Below the pieces are notes generated by a model. That model was not told the DNA's origin. It made no database searches and saw only the letters and a list, made by a program, of their open reading frames with translations. Position numbers and translations under genes: made by a program. Of a DNA stretch of 64,000 bases, positions 47,106 to 56,491 are shown piece after piece (position 1 is the first letter of the stretch; the number at the start of each line of letters is the position of its first letter). Origin of the DNA: Burkholderia sp. D-99 (lineage in GTDB: Bacteria > Pseudomonadota > Gammaproteobacteria > Burkholderiales > Burkholderiaceae); contig NZ_JAAOXM010000004.1 in the NCBI RefSeq assembly GCF_011605345.1, forward strand, positions 124,001 through 188,000, given 5' to 3'.

Positions 47106-47121
47106 ACGCCCTTCGGGCGTC
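47105..47121. terminator. short hairpin between convergent genes
   Basis: A 7-bp stem GACGCCC / GGGCGTC with loop TTC, right after the lyase-like stop. No T run follows; possibly a bidirectional terminator. Confidence 0.4.
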
Positions 47122-47160
47122 GCGTCCCGCCACGCGGCAAGCAGGCTGACGCCTGCAGCA

Positions 47161-48186
47161 CTAAGCCCGCACGCGCCGCATCCGGAGCGTCGCCGACGGC
47201 GACTCGCCGAACGCCCGCTTGTACTCGATCGCGAACCGCCCCAAGTGCGCGAAGCCCCATTTCAGCGCGATGTCCGTCACCGATGCGAACCCCGGTGTAT
47301 CGTCGGCCAGCAGTTCCTCGCGCACATGCTGCAGCCGCAACTGCCGCACGAAGCCCATCGGCGTGATCCCGTGGCGCTGGCGAAAACCGGCGAACAGCGT
47401 GCTCGGGCTGACGCCGGCGAGTTCGGCGAGCCGCTCGATCGTCAGCGGCTCGTCGAGATGGGCGCGGATGTAGTCCTCGACGCGCCGCACATAGAACGGC
47501 GCGAGCGCCACCGGCAGGTGCCGCGTGCCGTTGCGCGCGCTGTTCGGGTGGCCGTGCAGCAGCAGATTGAGCAGCGTCGATTCGAGTTGCTCGAAGGCGA
47601 GCGGATGACGCAGCGGATGCGCGTCCGTCGCAATCGCGCCGGCGAGGATCGGCAGCATCTGCGCGAGACACGTCCCCTGCTGCGACGACAGGCTGAATTC
47701 CGGCTCGAATTCGACCGGTGCGCGCCGGTCGTCGCCGAAATGCCGCTGCGCGTGGCGCTCCATCACTTCGCGCTCGATGCGCAGGATGACTTGCGGGCAC
47801 GCATCGCCCCACCGCATCTTCAGCGACAGCGTCGGCGAGATCAACGACGCGGTGCCTGGCGACGACACGAAACGCGCCGACCCGCACTCGATCTCCGCGT
47901 CGCCGCGCAGCGGGATCTGCAACAGGAAGAAGTGCTCGAGCGGCCCGGGCTCGATGCTGACCCCGCCGCCATAATCGAGCAGGTTCAAGGACAGGTTGCC
48001 CCAGCGCGCATGATGCATGCAGCTGTGCAGCGCGCGCGATTCGCCGGTCGGCGTGAGCCGGTGCGGCTTGAATACGTCGGCGACACGTGCGCGAACCTCG
48101 TCGACATCGTTCGACTGCAGCAGCAGGTTGTCGTGATTGAAACAGGCGGTGTCGGCCAGCCAGCCCGTTCCGGAAAATTGCGCCAT
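47161..48186 (-). CDS. iifR: AraC-family regulator of the divergent catabolic operon
   Basis: 341 residues. The N-terminal cupin-like ligand domain of the AraC_binding_2 type (about 10-210) precedes a C-terminal HTH pair: LTIERLAELAGVSPSTLFAG, then the signature ADDTPGFASVTDIALKWGFA, HLGRFAIEYKRAFGESP. It is typical of activators of aromatic catabolic genes. It is divergent from the operon starting at 48539, with a 352-base shared promoter region. By position it matches IifR of the indole-oxidation cluster. ATG 48186 (MAQFSGTGW) is preferred; the frame extends upstream without family similarity. Confidence 0.85.
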   Translation of the reverse strand: MAQFSGTGWLADTACFNHDNLLLQSNDVDEVRARVADVFKPHRLTPTGESRALHSCMHHARWGNLSLNLLDYGGGVSIEPGPLEHFFLLQIPLRGDAEIECGSARFVSSPGTASLISPTLSLKMRWGDACPQVILRIEREVMERHAQRHFGDDRRAPVEFEPEFSLSSQQGTCLAQMLPILAGAIATDAHPLRHPLAFEQLESTLLNLLLHGHPNSARNGTRHLPVALAPFYVRRVEDYIRAHLDEPLTIERLAELAGVSPSTLFAGFRQRHGITPMGFVRQLRLQHVREELLADDTPGFASVTDIALKWGFAHLGRFAIEYKRAFGESPSATLRMRRVRA

Positions 48187-48538
48187 CGATGTTCTCCCGT
48201 CATGCTCGATTGCACTCGCGCCGTGCATGCGTTCCCGGTATGGGGGCATCCGCCGCACGATCCGGATAGCGCCCGGAGTATCCGGACAGTCCGGCCGCCA
48301 AAGCACGCAAGTCCCGCGCAAACGACGCAAGAAGCGGACCGTTCGCGCATCGTAGAAAACTGTGCGGGCATTCCGCATCCGCACATACCCGCAGTCAGCC
48401 GTGCGCCTGCCCACGCGCGGCGGCCGGTGCAACAGGTTTCCGGAATTCGCGGATACCGGCCGAAGAAAGCGGATAGAAGCACGCATTTCGTCCGCCAATA
48501 CTGGGCTCGTCGCAGCAATGAATTCAATGGAGGGACAG

Positions 48539-49786
48539 ATGAAAGGACGTCATATCGAGATTCCGTCGCCGGACGGCGGCGCGTTTCGCGCCTACCTGAG
48601 CACGCCGGCCGGCGGCACGGGGCCGGGCATCGTGCTGTGTCACGAGATCTTCGGCGCGAACGCGACGATGCGGGAGGCCGCCGACTACTACGCGGAGGAA
48701 GGCTATACGGTGCTCGTGCCCGACCTGTTCTGGCGCCAGGCGCCGGGGATCGAACTCGGTCATGCGGCGGCCGATGTCGAGCGCGCGATGGCCCTTTATC
48801 GCGAATACGACGAGAACAAGGGCGTCGAGGACATCGGCGCCGCGCTGGACGTGCTCAAGCAACTGCCGGAATGCACGGGCGCAGCCGGCGTGCTCGGCTA
48901 CTGCCTCGGCGGCAAGCTCGCCTATCTCGCCGCGTGCCGGCTGCCGGGCGTGGCCGCGGCGGTCAGCTACTACGGCGTGGGGATCGAGCAGGCGCTCGAC
49001 GAGGCGTCGCACCTGCAAGGTCGCCTCGTGCTGCAGATCGCGGGGGAGGACCGCTTCTGCCCGCCCGATGCGCAGCAGCGCATTGCCGCAGCGCTGTCCG
49101 GTCGCGACGGCGTCGAAGTGTATGTGTATCCGGGCGTCGATCACGCGTTCGCGCGTGTCGGCGGCGATCATTTCGACAAGGCTGCCGCGGTCATGGCCCA
49201 CCAGCGTGCGATCGCCGCGTTCCGTGCCGCGCTCGGCCCGCACTACGACCTGTCCACACTGTGGGAGGCGCATCTCGAACACGAATTCGCCACGCGCAAC
49301 GTCGATGCGACGATGGCCACGATGGTCGCCGAGCCGTACGTCAACCATGTTCCGACGCTGACGGGCGGCGTCGGCTACGACGAGCTCAAGCGCTTCTACA
49401 CGCATCACTTCGTGCATGCGAATCCGCCGGACACGACGATCACCCCGATCTCGCGCACGATCGGCGCAAGCCAGATCGTCGACGAGCTGCTGTTCTGCTT
49501 CACGCACACCACCGAGATCGACTGGATGCTGCCGGGCGTCGCGCCGACCGGCAAGCGCGTCGAGATTCCCCTCGTCGCGATCGTCAAGTTTCGCGGCGAC
49601 AAGCTCTATCACGAGCACATCTACTGGGATCAGGCGAGCGTGCTTGTGCAGATCGGCCTGCTCGACGCAGCCGGCCTGCCGGTCGCGGGCGTCGAAACGG
49701 CCCGCAAGCTGCTCGACGAAACCGTGCCGTCGAACGGCCTGATGCGCCGCTGGCAGGACAGCGAGCCGTCGCCAGGTGTGCATTGA
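48539..49786 (+). CDS. iifA: dienelactone hydrolase fused to SnoaL/NTF2-like domain (IifA-like)
   Basis: 415 residues. Residues 1-230 are a dienelactone-hydrolase alpha/beta domain with Cys122 (GYCLGGK), Asp171 (AGEDRFCPP) and His202 (GVDHAF). Residues about 245-390 are an NTF2/SnoaL-like domain. Its size agrees with IifA, the cofactor-free enzyme that converts 3-hydroxyindolin-2-one to anthranilate in Acinetobacter; I recall the match only in outline. The ribosome site GGAGG is five bases before ATG 48539. First gene of the operon. Confidence 0.75.
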   Translation: MKGRHIEIPSPDGGAFRAYLSTPAGGTGPGIVLCHEIFGANATMREAADYYAEEGYTVLVPDLFWRQAPGIELGHAAADVERAMALYREYDENKGVEDIGAALDVLKQLPECTGAAGVLGYCLGGKLAYLAACRLPGVAAAVSYYGVGIEQALDEASHLQGRLVLQIAGEDRFCPPDAQQRIAAALSGRDGVEVYVYPGVDHAFARVGGDHFDKAAAVMAHQRAIAAFRAALGPHYDLSTLWEAHLEHEFATRNVDATMATMVAEPYVNHVPTLTGGVGYDELKRFYTHHFVHANPPDTTITPISRTIGASQIVDELLFCFTHTTEIDWMLPGVAPTGKRVEIPLVAIVKFRGDKLYHEHIYWDQASVLVQIGLLDAAGLPVAGVETARKLLDETVPSNGLMRRWQDSEPSPGVH

Positions 49787-49826
49787 CGCGCCCCTTCCCT
49801 CACCCAACGATTCACGGAGACACCCC

Positions 49827-50615
49827 ATGACTGCCCTTGCTGGCAAAGTCGCGATCGTCACCGGCGGCGCCACGCTGATCGGCGCCGCGGTCGCGCAGGA
49901 CCTGAGCCGCGCCGGTGCGTGCGTCGCAATCCTCGATCTCGATGCGGACAACGGCGCGCGCGTCGCCGATTCGCTCGGCGAACGGGCGATGTTCGTCGCG
50001 CTCGACATCACCGACGATCGCGCGATCGAGCGCGCGATCTCGGCCATCGTCGAGCGGTTCGGCGCGATCGACGTGCTCGTCAACCTCGCGTGCAGCTACG
50101 TCGACAACGGCATCCAGGCGACCCGCAACGACTGGCTCGCCGCGATGGACGTCAACGTCGTGTCCGCGGCGATGCTCGCGAAGGCCGTGCATCCGCACAT
50201 GGCCAGGCGCGGCGGCGGCGCGATCGTCAACTTCAGCTCGATCTCGGCCCAGTGCGCGCAAACCGGCCGCTGGCTCTATCCGACGTCCAAGGCGGCGATT
50301 CGCCAGCTCACGCGCAGCATGGCGATGGATCTCGCGCCCGAGCGCATTCGCGTCAACTCGGTGTCGCCGGGGTGGACGTGGTCGCGCGTGATGGACGAGA
50401 TGACGCACGGCGACCGCGCCAAGACCGATCGCGTCGCCGCGCCGTTCCACCTGCTCGGCCGCGTCGGCGATCCGTCCGAGGTCGCGCAGGTCGTGACGTT
50501 CCTGTGCAGCGATGCGGCGAGCTTCGTGACGGGCGCCGACTACGCGGTGGATGGCGGCTATTCCGCGATGGGCCCCGAACAGGCGGTGCCGGCCATTCCG
50601 CGTCTCGCGGAGTGA
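49827..50615 (+). CDS. iifB: short-chain dehydrogenase/reductase (IifB-like)
   Basis: 262 residues, SDR fold: TGGATLIGAAVAQDL replaces the usual TGxxxGIG (last part divergent), NLACS occupies the NNAG position, and the catalytic YPTSK is intact with an upstream serine. In the iif pathway the SDR oxidises the dihydrodiol-like product of indole to 3-hydroxyindolin-2-one. The gene is second in the operon, 40 bases after iifA, with a GGAGA ribosome site. Confidence 0.78.
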   Translation: MTALAGKVAIVTGGATLIGAAVAQDLSRAGACVAILDLDADNGARVADSLGERAMFVALDITDDRAIERAISAIVERFGAIDVLVNLACSYVDNGIQATRNDWLAAMDVNVVSAAMLAKAVHPHMARRGGGAIVNFSSISAQCAQTGRWLYPTSKAAIRQLTRSMAMDLAPERIRVNSVSPGWTWSRVMDEMTHGDRAKTDRVAAPFHLLGRVGDPSEVAQVVTFLCSDAASFVTGADYAVDGGYSAMGPEQAVPAIPRLAE

Positions 50616-50682
50616 CCGCTGCCCGCCGCCGTTTTCCGCAACCCTTCTTCCGGCCGGCATCCGGCCAACCAAGGACAACCCC

Positions 50683-51921
50683 ATGAGACGCATCGCCATC
50701 GTCGGCGCCGGCCAGTCCGGCCTTCAACTCGCCTTCGCCCTGCTCGACCAGGGCTACCACGTCACGCTCGCGACCAATCGCGACGCCGACGAGATCCGCA
50801 CCGGCAAGGTCATGTCGAGCCAGTGCATGTTCCATACGTCATTGCAGATCGAGCGCGACCTCGGCCTGAACACCTGGGAGGAAGCGTGCCCGTCCGTCGA
50901 AGGGATCGGCATCGCGGTGCCGCATCCGGACGGCAACGGCCGCAAGGTGATCGACTGGTCGTCGCGGCTGACCCGCTACGCGCAGTCGGTCGACCAGCGC
51001 GTGAAAATGGCCGACTGGCTCGACGGCGTGCGGCGCCGTGGCGCGGACGTGCGCATCGGCGACATCGGCGTGCCCGAACTCGAGGAGCTGGCGCGCAGCC
51101 ACGACCTCGTGCTGCTCGCGGCCGGCAAGGGCGAGATCGTCAACCTGCTCGGCCGCGATGACGCGCGCAGCGCGTTCGACCGCCCGCAACGCGCGCTGGC
51201 CCTCACCTACGTAAAGGGGATGACGCCGAGCCAGCCGTATTCGCGCGTGCGCTTCAACCTGCTGCCCGGCATCGGCGAGTATTTCGTGTTCCCCGCGCTG
51301 ACCACGACGGGTCCGTGCGAAATCATGGTGTTCGAAGGTATTCCGGGCGGCCCGCTCGACTGCTGGGCCGACGTGAAGACGCCCGAGCAGCATCTGGACC
51401 GGAGCCTGTCGTTCCTGCAGCACTACGTGCCGTGGGAATTCGAGCGCTGTCGCGACGTCGAGCTCACCGATCCGAACGGCACGCTGGCCGGACGCTTCGC
51501 GCCGACGGTGCGCAAGCCGTTCTTCCGGCTGCCGTCGGGCCGCACGGTGTTCGGGATGGCCGATGCGGTGGTCGTCAACGATCCGATCACCGGCCAGGGC
51601 TCGAACAACGCCGCGAAATGCGCGAACGCGTACTTCGACGCGATCGTCGCGCGCGATGCCGCGCCGTTCGGCGAAGACTGGATGCAGCAGACGTTCGAAG
51701 GCTACTGGGCCTATGCGCAGCATGTCGTGCGCTGGACCAACTCGCTGCTCACCCCGCCGCCGCCGCACATCCTCGAACTGCTCGGCGCAGCCGGCCAGTT
51801 GCCGTCGCTCGCCGCGGCGATCGTCGACGGCTTCGACGATCCGCGCCGGTTCTCGCCGTGGTGGTTCGAGCCGTCGGCCTGCGCGGCGATGATCCGCGAA
51901 CACAGCGCGCGTGCGGAGTGA
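50683..51921 (+). CDS. iifC: StyA-like FAD monooxygenase (indole oxygenase IifC-like)
   Basis: 412 residues. The N-terminal FAD motif IVGAGQSGLQLAFALLDQGY lies at about 6-25. The remainder matches the styrene monooxygenase StyA family (Smoa_sbd), with NDPITGQGSNNAAKCANAYF near 305-325, the usual flavin-end motif. It epoxidises or hydroxylates indole or styrene-like substrates using FADH2 supplied by the reductase encoded immediately downstream. Third in the operon, 67 bases after the SDR stop. Confidence 0.85.
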   Translation: MRRIAIVGAGQSGLQLAFALLDQGYHVTLATNRDADEIRTGKVMSSQCMFHTSLQIERDLGLNTWEEACPSVEGIGIAVPHPDGNGRKVIDWSSRLTRYAQSVDQRVKMADWLDGVRRRGADVRIGDIGVPELEELARSHDLVLLAAGKGEIVNLLGRDDARSAFDRPQRALALTYVKGMTPSQPYSRVRFNLLPGIGEYFVFPALTTTGPCEIMVFEGIPGGPLDCWADVKTPEQHLDRSLSFLQHYVPWEFERCRDVELTDPNGTLAGRFAPTVRKPFFRLPSGRTVFGMADAVVVNDPITGQGSNNAAKCANAYFDAIVARDAAPFGEDWMQQTFEGYWAYAQHVVRWTNSLLTPPPPHILELLGAAGQLPSLAAAIVDGFDDPRRFSPWWFEPSACAAMIREHSARAE

Positions 51922-51926
51922 CCGGC

Positions 51927-52454
51927 ATGGAAACGACCGTACCCGATCGCCCGGCCCTCGACCCGATGCAGCTGCGCGCCGCGTTCGGGCAATTCCCGAC
52001 CGGCGTCACCGTGATCACCACGTGCGCGGCCGACGGACGCAAGGTCGGCCTCACCGCCAATTCGTTCTCGTCGCTGTCGCTCGATCCGCCGCTCGTGCTG
52101 TGGAGCCTTCGCAAGGTCGCGCCGAGCCGGCCGGATTTCATCGCGGCTACCCACTTCGCGATCAACATCCTCGCGCACGACCAGATCGACCTGTCGCGCC
52201 GCTTCGCGACGCCCAGCGCCGACAAGTTCGACGGCGTGCTTCACGCAGATTCGGAAACCGGCGGCGTGCCCTGCCTCGACGGCGCAAGCGCGCGCTTCGT
52301 ATGCCGCAACGTCGGCCATTACGAAGGCGGCGATCACCTGCTCTTCATCGGGCAGATCGAACAGTTCGACGCGTTCGGCAAGGCGCCGCTCGTGTTCCAT
52401 GCCGGCCAGTATCGTGCGATCGCCGATCATCCCGATCTTTTGCGCACCATTTGA
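51927..52454 (+). CDS. iifD: flavin reductase partner of the StyA-like monooxygenase (IifD-like)
   Basis: 175 residues of the flavin-reductase FMN-binding split-barrel family: RAAFGQFPTGVTVITTCAA, GLTANSFSSLSLDPPLVLWS, and a GDHLLFIGQI strand. It makes reduced FAD for the monooxygenase. The start at 51927 (METTVPDRP) lies five bases after the monooxygenase stop, so translation is coupled. Confidence 0.88.
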   Translation: METTVPDRPALDPMQLRAAFGQFPTGVTVITTCAADGRKVGLTANSFSSLSLDPPLVLWSLRKVAPSRPDFIAATHFAINILAHDQIDLSRRFATPSADKFDGVLHADSETGGVPCLDGASARFVCRNVGHYEGGDHLLFIGQIEQFDAFGKAPLVFHAGQYRAIADHPDLLRTI

Positions 52455-52490
52455 TTAGTTATACAAATAAATATCCAGGAGGTGGTGAAC

Positions 52491-53447
52491 ATGACATTCG
52501 GCTCTCGCCTGCGCGTCGTCGCAGGTCTCACGATCGCCGGCTTGGCCGCAAGCGCACCGGCCAATGCAGCCGACCTGCCGGCGGTCAACCTCGGCATGAC
52601 CAGCTTCCTCGACGGCATGCCGCCGGCCGGCTCCGGCTGGTACGGCACGCAATATCTGCAGTATTACACGGCCGGCCGCGTCAACGATAACGCGGGCAGC
52701 AAGGTCGGGTTACCTAAGCAGGACATCGACCTGTTCGCGGGGCTGAGCCAGCTCGTCTATCAGTCGCCGCTGACGTTCGCGGGCATGCATCCCGGCCTCG
52801 ACGTGATCCTGCCGTGGATCGCGTCCGCACGGACCGACGACGGCATCGGCAACGTCGCGTTGAATGCGCGTGCGGGCTTCGGCGACCTGCTGATCGGCCC
52901 GTTCATCCAGTTCGACCCGGTGATGGGTGCGCAAGGCCCGCGCTTCGCACAGCGCGTGGAATTCCAGTTCATCGCGCCGACCGGCGCGTACGATCCGTCG
53001 CGTGCGATCAACCCCGGCAGTCATTTCTGGTCGTTCGATCCGTACTGGGCGGCGACGTTGTGGCTCACGCCGAAATGGACCGTGTCGTGGCGGCTGCACT
53101 ATCTGTGGAACACGACCAACCATCAGCCGGCCACGTCGCTCGGCCCGGACGTGACGTCGACGCATGCCGGCCAGGCGATCCACGCGAACTTCGCGACCGA
53201 GTATGAGGTGCGCCCCGGCCTGCGGCTGGGGATCAACGGCTACTGGCTGCGCCAGACCACCGACCTGAAGGAAAACGGGCAGGACGTGCCCGGCACGCGG
53301 GAGGCCGTGTTCGCGATCGGTCCGGGCGCAATGGTCAGCTTCTCGCCGCGGGATCACCTGATGTTCAACGCATATTTCGAGACCTATGCGCGAAACCGGC
53401 CGCAGGGCACGCGGATGGTACTGCGGTATGTGCATCACTTTCAGTGA
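52491..53447 (+). CDS. outer-membrane channel of the MetA/phenol-degradation family
   Basis: 318 residues. Signal peptide (about 1-27, …ANAADL) and a beta-rich domain of the MetA-pathway (PF13557-type) outer-membrane family, ending VLRYVHHFQ with a terminal aromatic. Such proteins are found in aromatic catabolic operons and are thought to admit hydrophobic substrates. AGGAGG eight bases upstream supports ATG 52491 over a GTG at 52482. Last gene of the operon, 36 bases after the reductase. Confidence 0.82.
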   Translation: MTFGSRLRVVAGLTIAGLAASAPANAADLPAVNLGMTSFLDGMPPAGSGWYGTQYLQYYTAGRVNDNAGSKVGLPKQDIDLFAGLSQLVYQSPLTFAGMHPGLDVILPWIASARTDDGIGNVALNARAGFGDLLIGPFIQFDPVMGAQGPRFAQRVEFQFIAPTGAYDPSRAINPGSHFWSFDPYWAATLWLTPKWTVSWRLHYLWNTTNHQPATSLGPDVTSTHAGQAIHANFATEYEVRPGLRLGINGYWLRQTTDLKENGQDVPGTREAVFAIGPGAMVSFSPRDHLMFNAYFETYARNRPQGTRMVLRYVHHFQ

Positions 53448-53507
53448 GGATGCCGATCGATTGCCGGCCATCGCCCGTATCGCATCCGTCACGCACGCCG
53501 TTTTCGA

Positions 53508-55451
53508 TCAAGCGGTGCGATCCGCCTCGTCGATCCGCAGCAGCCGGCCGGCGTTCGCGATCACGATGAACGTGCCGACGTTATGCAGGATCGCCGCCCA
53601 CACCGCGCCGAGCACGCCGGTCGCGGCCAGCGCGATCACCGCGAGCGTCCACGCGAGGCCGATCGCCGCATTGGCCGTCGCCGTGCGCCGGCACTGCCGG
53701 CCCAGGCGGATGCAGGTCGGAATCCGCCGCAGGTCGTCGCCCAGCAGCACGACGTCGGCCGACGCGATCGCGATGTCGACGCCGCGCTCGCCCATCGCAA
53801 TGCTGGTCGAGCCGGCCTTGATCGCCAGCACGTCGTTCAGCCCGTCGCCGACGACGAGCGGATGCAGGCCCGCGCCGATCTCGCGCATCACGTAGTCGAG
53901 CTTGTCGTGCGGCAGCGCCTGCGCGACCACCGTCTCGATGCCCGTCTCGGCCGCAACCTTGCTGGCAACGCGTTCGAGGTCGCCCGTCAGCAGCGTCTGC
54001 CGCGCCAGGCCCAGCGTCCGCAGCTCGGCGAGCGCCTCGCGCGCGTCGGGCCGCAGCGTGTCGGCGAAGCCGAACCACGCGAGCAGCCGTCCCCCGAGCG
54101 CGAGGCCGACGAGCGGCCCGTCGAAACCGTCCGGCGCCGCCGGCAACCCGTCGACGTGGTCGGCCAGCAGCGCGGGCCGGCCCAGCACCGCCGTGCCGTC
54201 CGGTGTATCGGCGACCACACCGAGCCCGCGCAACTCCCGCGTGCGTTCGAACGGCGCAACGGCGGCGCCGCTGAGGCCAGACGCGGCCGCATCGCGAACG
54301 AGCGCGCGGCTCGCCGGGTGCGCGCTGCTTTCGCCGAGCCGCGCGGCCAGCGCACGCGCCTGCGCGCCGTCGACGCCGGGCTGCAGCCACACCTGCCGCA
54401 CCTGCAATTCCCCGCGGGTAAGCGTGCCCGTCTTGTCGATCACGAGCGAATCGACCTCGGCGATCTTGTCGAGAAACGCGGCATTGCGAAACAGGATGCC
54501 GTGCCGCGCGCCGACCGCGATTCCCGCGATGGCCGTGGACGGCGCGGCGAGCACCAGCGCGCACGGACACGCGGCCACGATGACCGCGAGCATCGCCGAC
54601 GCGTTCGCGGACGTGAACCAGACGATCGCCGCAATCAGCAGGACGAGCGCGAGATACGCCCCCATGTGCCGCTCGAGCACCTGCGTGACGGGCGGTTTCG
54701 CCTGCTCCGCGTGCTGCATCAGCGCGATGATCTTGCCGAGCGTCGAATCCTTGCCGGTATGGGTGACCTCGATGCGCAGCACGCCGTCGAGATTCAGCGC
54801 GCCGCCATAAACCACGCTGCCCGCTTCGACGTCGAGCGGGACGGATTCGCCGGTGATCGGCCCGTTGTCGACGCTCGACGCGCCCGCCGCCACGATGCCG
54901 TCGACCGGAATGCGCGCGCCGGCCACCACTTCGATGCGGTCGCCCGCACGCAACGCGTCATACTCGACTTCAACGACACTGCCGTCGGTGCCGATGCGCC
55001 GCACGCGGCCGGCCGTCAGCCGGCCGAGCGCGCGGATCGCTTCCTGCGAACCGAGCACGCTGCGCTCTTCGAGCGCATGGCCGAACGTCATCACGATCGG
55101 CAGCAGCGCGGCCGTCGTCATGTCGCCGGTCGCCCACGCGGCCAGCATCGCGAGCGCGATCAGGCGATCGGTCACGCCGTGCAGGCTCGGCGCGCGCAGG
55201 CTGTGCCACGCACTCGCGAACACCGGCCCCGCGACGATCAGCGACGCAAGCGCGGCGAGCAGTTGGGCGAGCGTGTCGCCGCCGGCCGACAGCAGGCGCC
55301 ACGCGATCGACAGCACGAGCAGGCCGCCCGCGAGCAGCGCCAGCGCGATCTGCCGCGTGATCGTGCGGCGCTCGTCGGAGGACAGCGCGTAGGCCGTCGT
55401 GCCGGCGGGCACAGCGTCCGGCGGCGTGGCCGGTTCGGCGAGCGAATTCAT
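53508..55451 (-). CDS. P1B-type heavy-metal-transporting ATPase
   Basis: 647 residues with no N-terminal CxxC metal-binding domain. It has about six to eight membrane helices, actuator TGES (200-203), the transmembrane metal motif CPC (295-297, ACPCALVLAAP), phosphorylation DKTGT (339-343), an SSAHPASRA HP motif, and GDGLNDVLAIKAG. The CPC motif fits Zn/Cd/Pb or Cu pumps (ZntA/CadA/CopA types); the ion cannot be decided. ATG 55451 overlaps the SPFH gene stop as ATGA. Last of a four-gene operon with three SPFH proteins. The ATPase probably exports or loads a metal in a membrane microdomain with them. Confidence 0.9.
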   Translation of the reverse strand: MNSLAEPATPPDAVPAGTTAYALSSDERRTITRQIALALLAGGLLVLSIAWRLLSAGGDTLAQLLAALASLIVAGPVFASAWHSLRAPSLHGVTDRLIALAMLAAWATGDMTTAALLPIVMTFGHALEERSVLGSQEAIRALGRLTAGRVRRIGTDGSVVEVEYDALRAGDRIEVVAGARIPVDGIVAAGASSVDNGPITGESVPLDVEAGSVVYGGALNLDGVLRIEVTHTGKDSTLGKIIALMQHAEQAKPPVTQVLERHMGAYLALVLLIAAIVWFTSANASAMLAVIVAACPCALVLAAPSTAIAGIAVGARHGILFRNAAFLDKIAEVDSLVIDKTGTLTRGELQVRQVWLQPGVDGAQARALAARLGESSAHPASRALVRDAAASGLSGAAVAPFERTRELRGLGVVADTPDGTAVLGRPALLADHVDGLPAAPDGFDGPLVGLALGGRLLAWFGFADTLRPDAREALAELRTLGLARQTLLTGDLERVASKVAAETGIETVVAQALPHDKLDYVMREIGAGLHPLVVGDGLNDVLAIKAGSTSIAMGERGVDIAIASADVVLLGDDLRRIPTCIRLGRQCRRTATANAAIGLAWTLAVIALAATGVLGAVWAAILHNVGTFIVIANAGRLLRIDEADRTA

Positions 55452-56491
55452 CGGGCGTTTCCGGGCAGGATCAGATTCGAGGTGTCGTGCGGATCGATCG
55501 TCGTCACGCGCCCGGCTTTCGACAGCACGCGCTGCACGCGATCGCGATACAGCCGTGCCAGCAGCCCCGGATCGCCGTTCTCGCGCAGTGTCGCGTCGAG
55601 CTGCCGGATCTCCAGCGTGTCGGTCTGCGCGGTGGCGACGCGTTCGGCCGCATGTGCCTGCGCATCCTGGACGATCCGGTCGGCATCCTGCTGCGCGTCC
55701 TGGCGCCGCTGTTCGGTGGCGGTGCGTGCTTCGGCGATGGTCCGCTCGGCGACCTGCAGCGACGTCAGCACCGCGTTGAACGCGTCGGCGGCCGCCCCGG
55801 GAAACGCGGGCTGCACGTCGACGCGCGCGACTTCGACGCCAAGCCCCGCGTGCGCCGTGTCGAGTGCGCGCAGGTGCCGTGCGATCGTGTCGGCGAGATC
55901 GCCGCGCAAGCGTTCGCGACGCGCGGCCATCTGCCGGTCGGCGGCCAGCTGCTCGGGCCGCGCGACCAGGATCGCGTCGAGATCGCGGGTCGCCGCGACC
56001 TCGACGGCCGACGCGGACACGATCCGCTCGAGCGCCGCGTCGAGACGGTCCCGCTGCAGCACGTACGCGTACGGATCGCTGACCCGGTAATAGAGGACCG
56101 CGCTCAACGCTACCGCGCCGCCGTCACCCGTCAGCACGTAGCCTGAACCGGCAAGCGCGTCGGGCAGCCGCGCGACGCCCTGCGCGGACGGCGCGAGCGA
56201 GCGCGGATCGCGGTCGAGCGAGCGGATCCGCTGCTCGAGCACACGCGCGGCACCCGGCACGAGCAGGACCGACTCGAACGGCTGCGGCCAGGCGATCACG
56301 AGCCCCGCGTCCTGGGTACGCACGAGCGCGCCGAAGCGCATCACGACCGCGCGGCTGTCCGCCGGAATCCGCCGGATGTTCGAGCCGGCCCACGCGCATG
56401 CGGCGAGCACCGCGAGCGCGGCGACGAACCAGAACGACAGGCGCACCGCCTGCGCGCCCGGCCCGAGCGGCGGTGCGGACGAATCGCTCAT
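55448..56491 (-). CDS. SPFH/Band-7 (HflC-like) membrane protein
   Basis: 347 residues. One N-terminal membrane helix (about 17-38) and an SPFH domain (ADSRAVVMRFGALVRTQDAG…), then a long Ala/Glu-rich coiled coil (about 230-300). It resembles HflC, which with HflK forms a ring around the FtsH protease, but lies away from hflK-hflC. ATG 56491 (MSDSSAPPLG) overlaps the upstream SPFH stop as ATGA, so it is coupled. Third of the four-gene operon. Confidence 0.85.
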   Translation of the reverse strand: MSDSSAPPLGPGAQAVRLSFWFVAALAVLAACAWAGSNIRRIPADSRAVVMRFGALVRTQDAGLVIAWPQPFESVLLVPGAARVLEQRIRSLDRDPRSLAPSAQGVARLPDALAGSGYVLTGDGGAVALSAVLYYRVSDPYAYVLQRDRLDAALERIVSASAVEVAATRDLDAILVARPEQLAADRQMAARRERLRGDLADTIARHLRALDTAHAGLGVEVARVDVQPAFPGAAADAFNAVLTSLQVAERTIAEARTATEQRRQDAQQDADRIVQDAQAHAAERVATAQTDTLEIRQLDATLRENGDPGLLARLYRDRVQRVLSKAGRVTTIDPHDTSNLILPGNAR

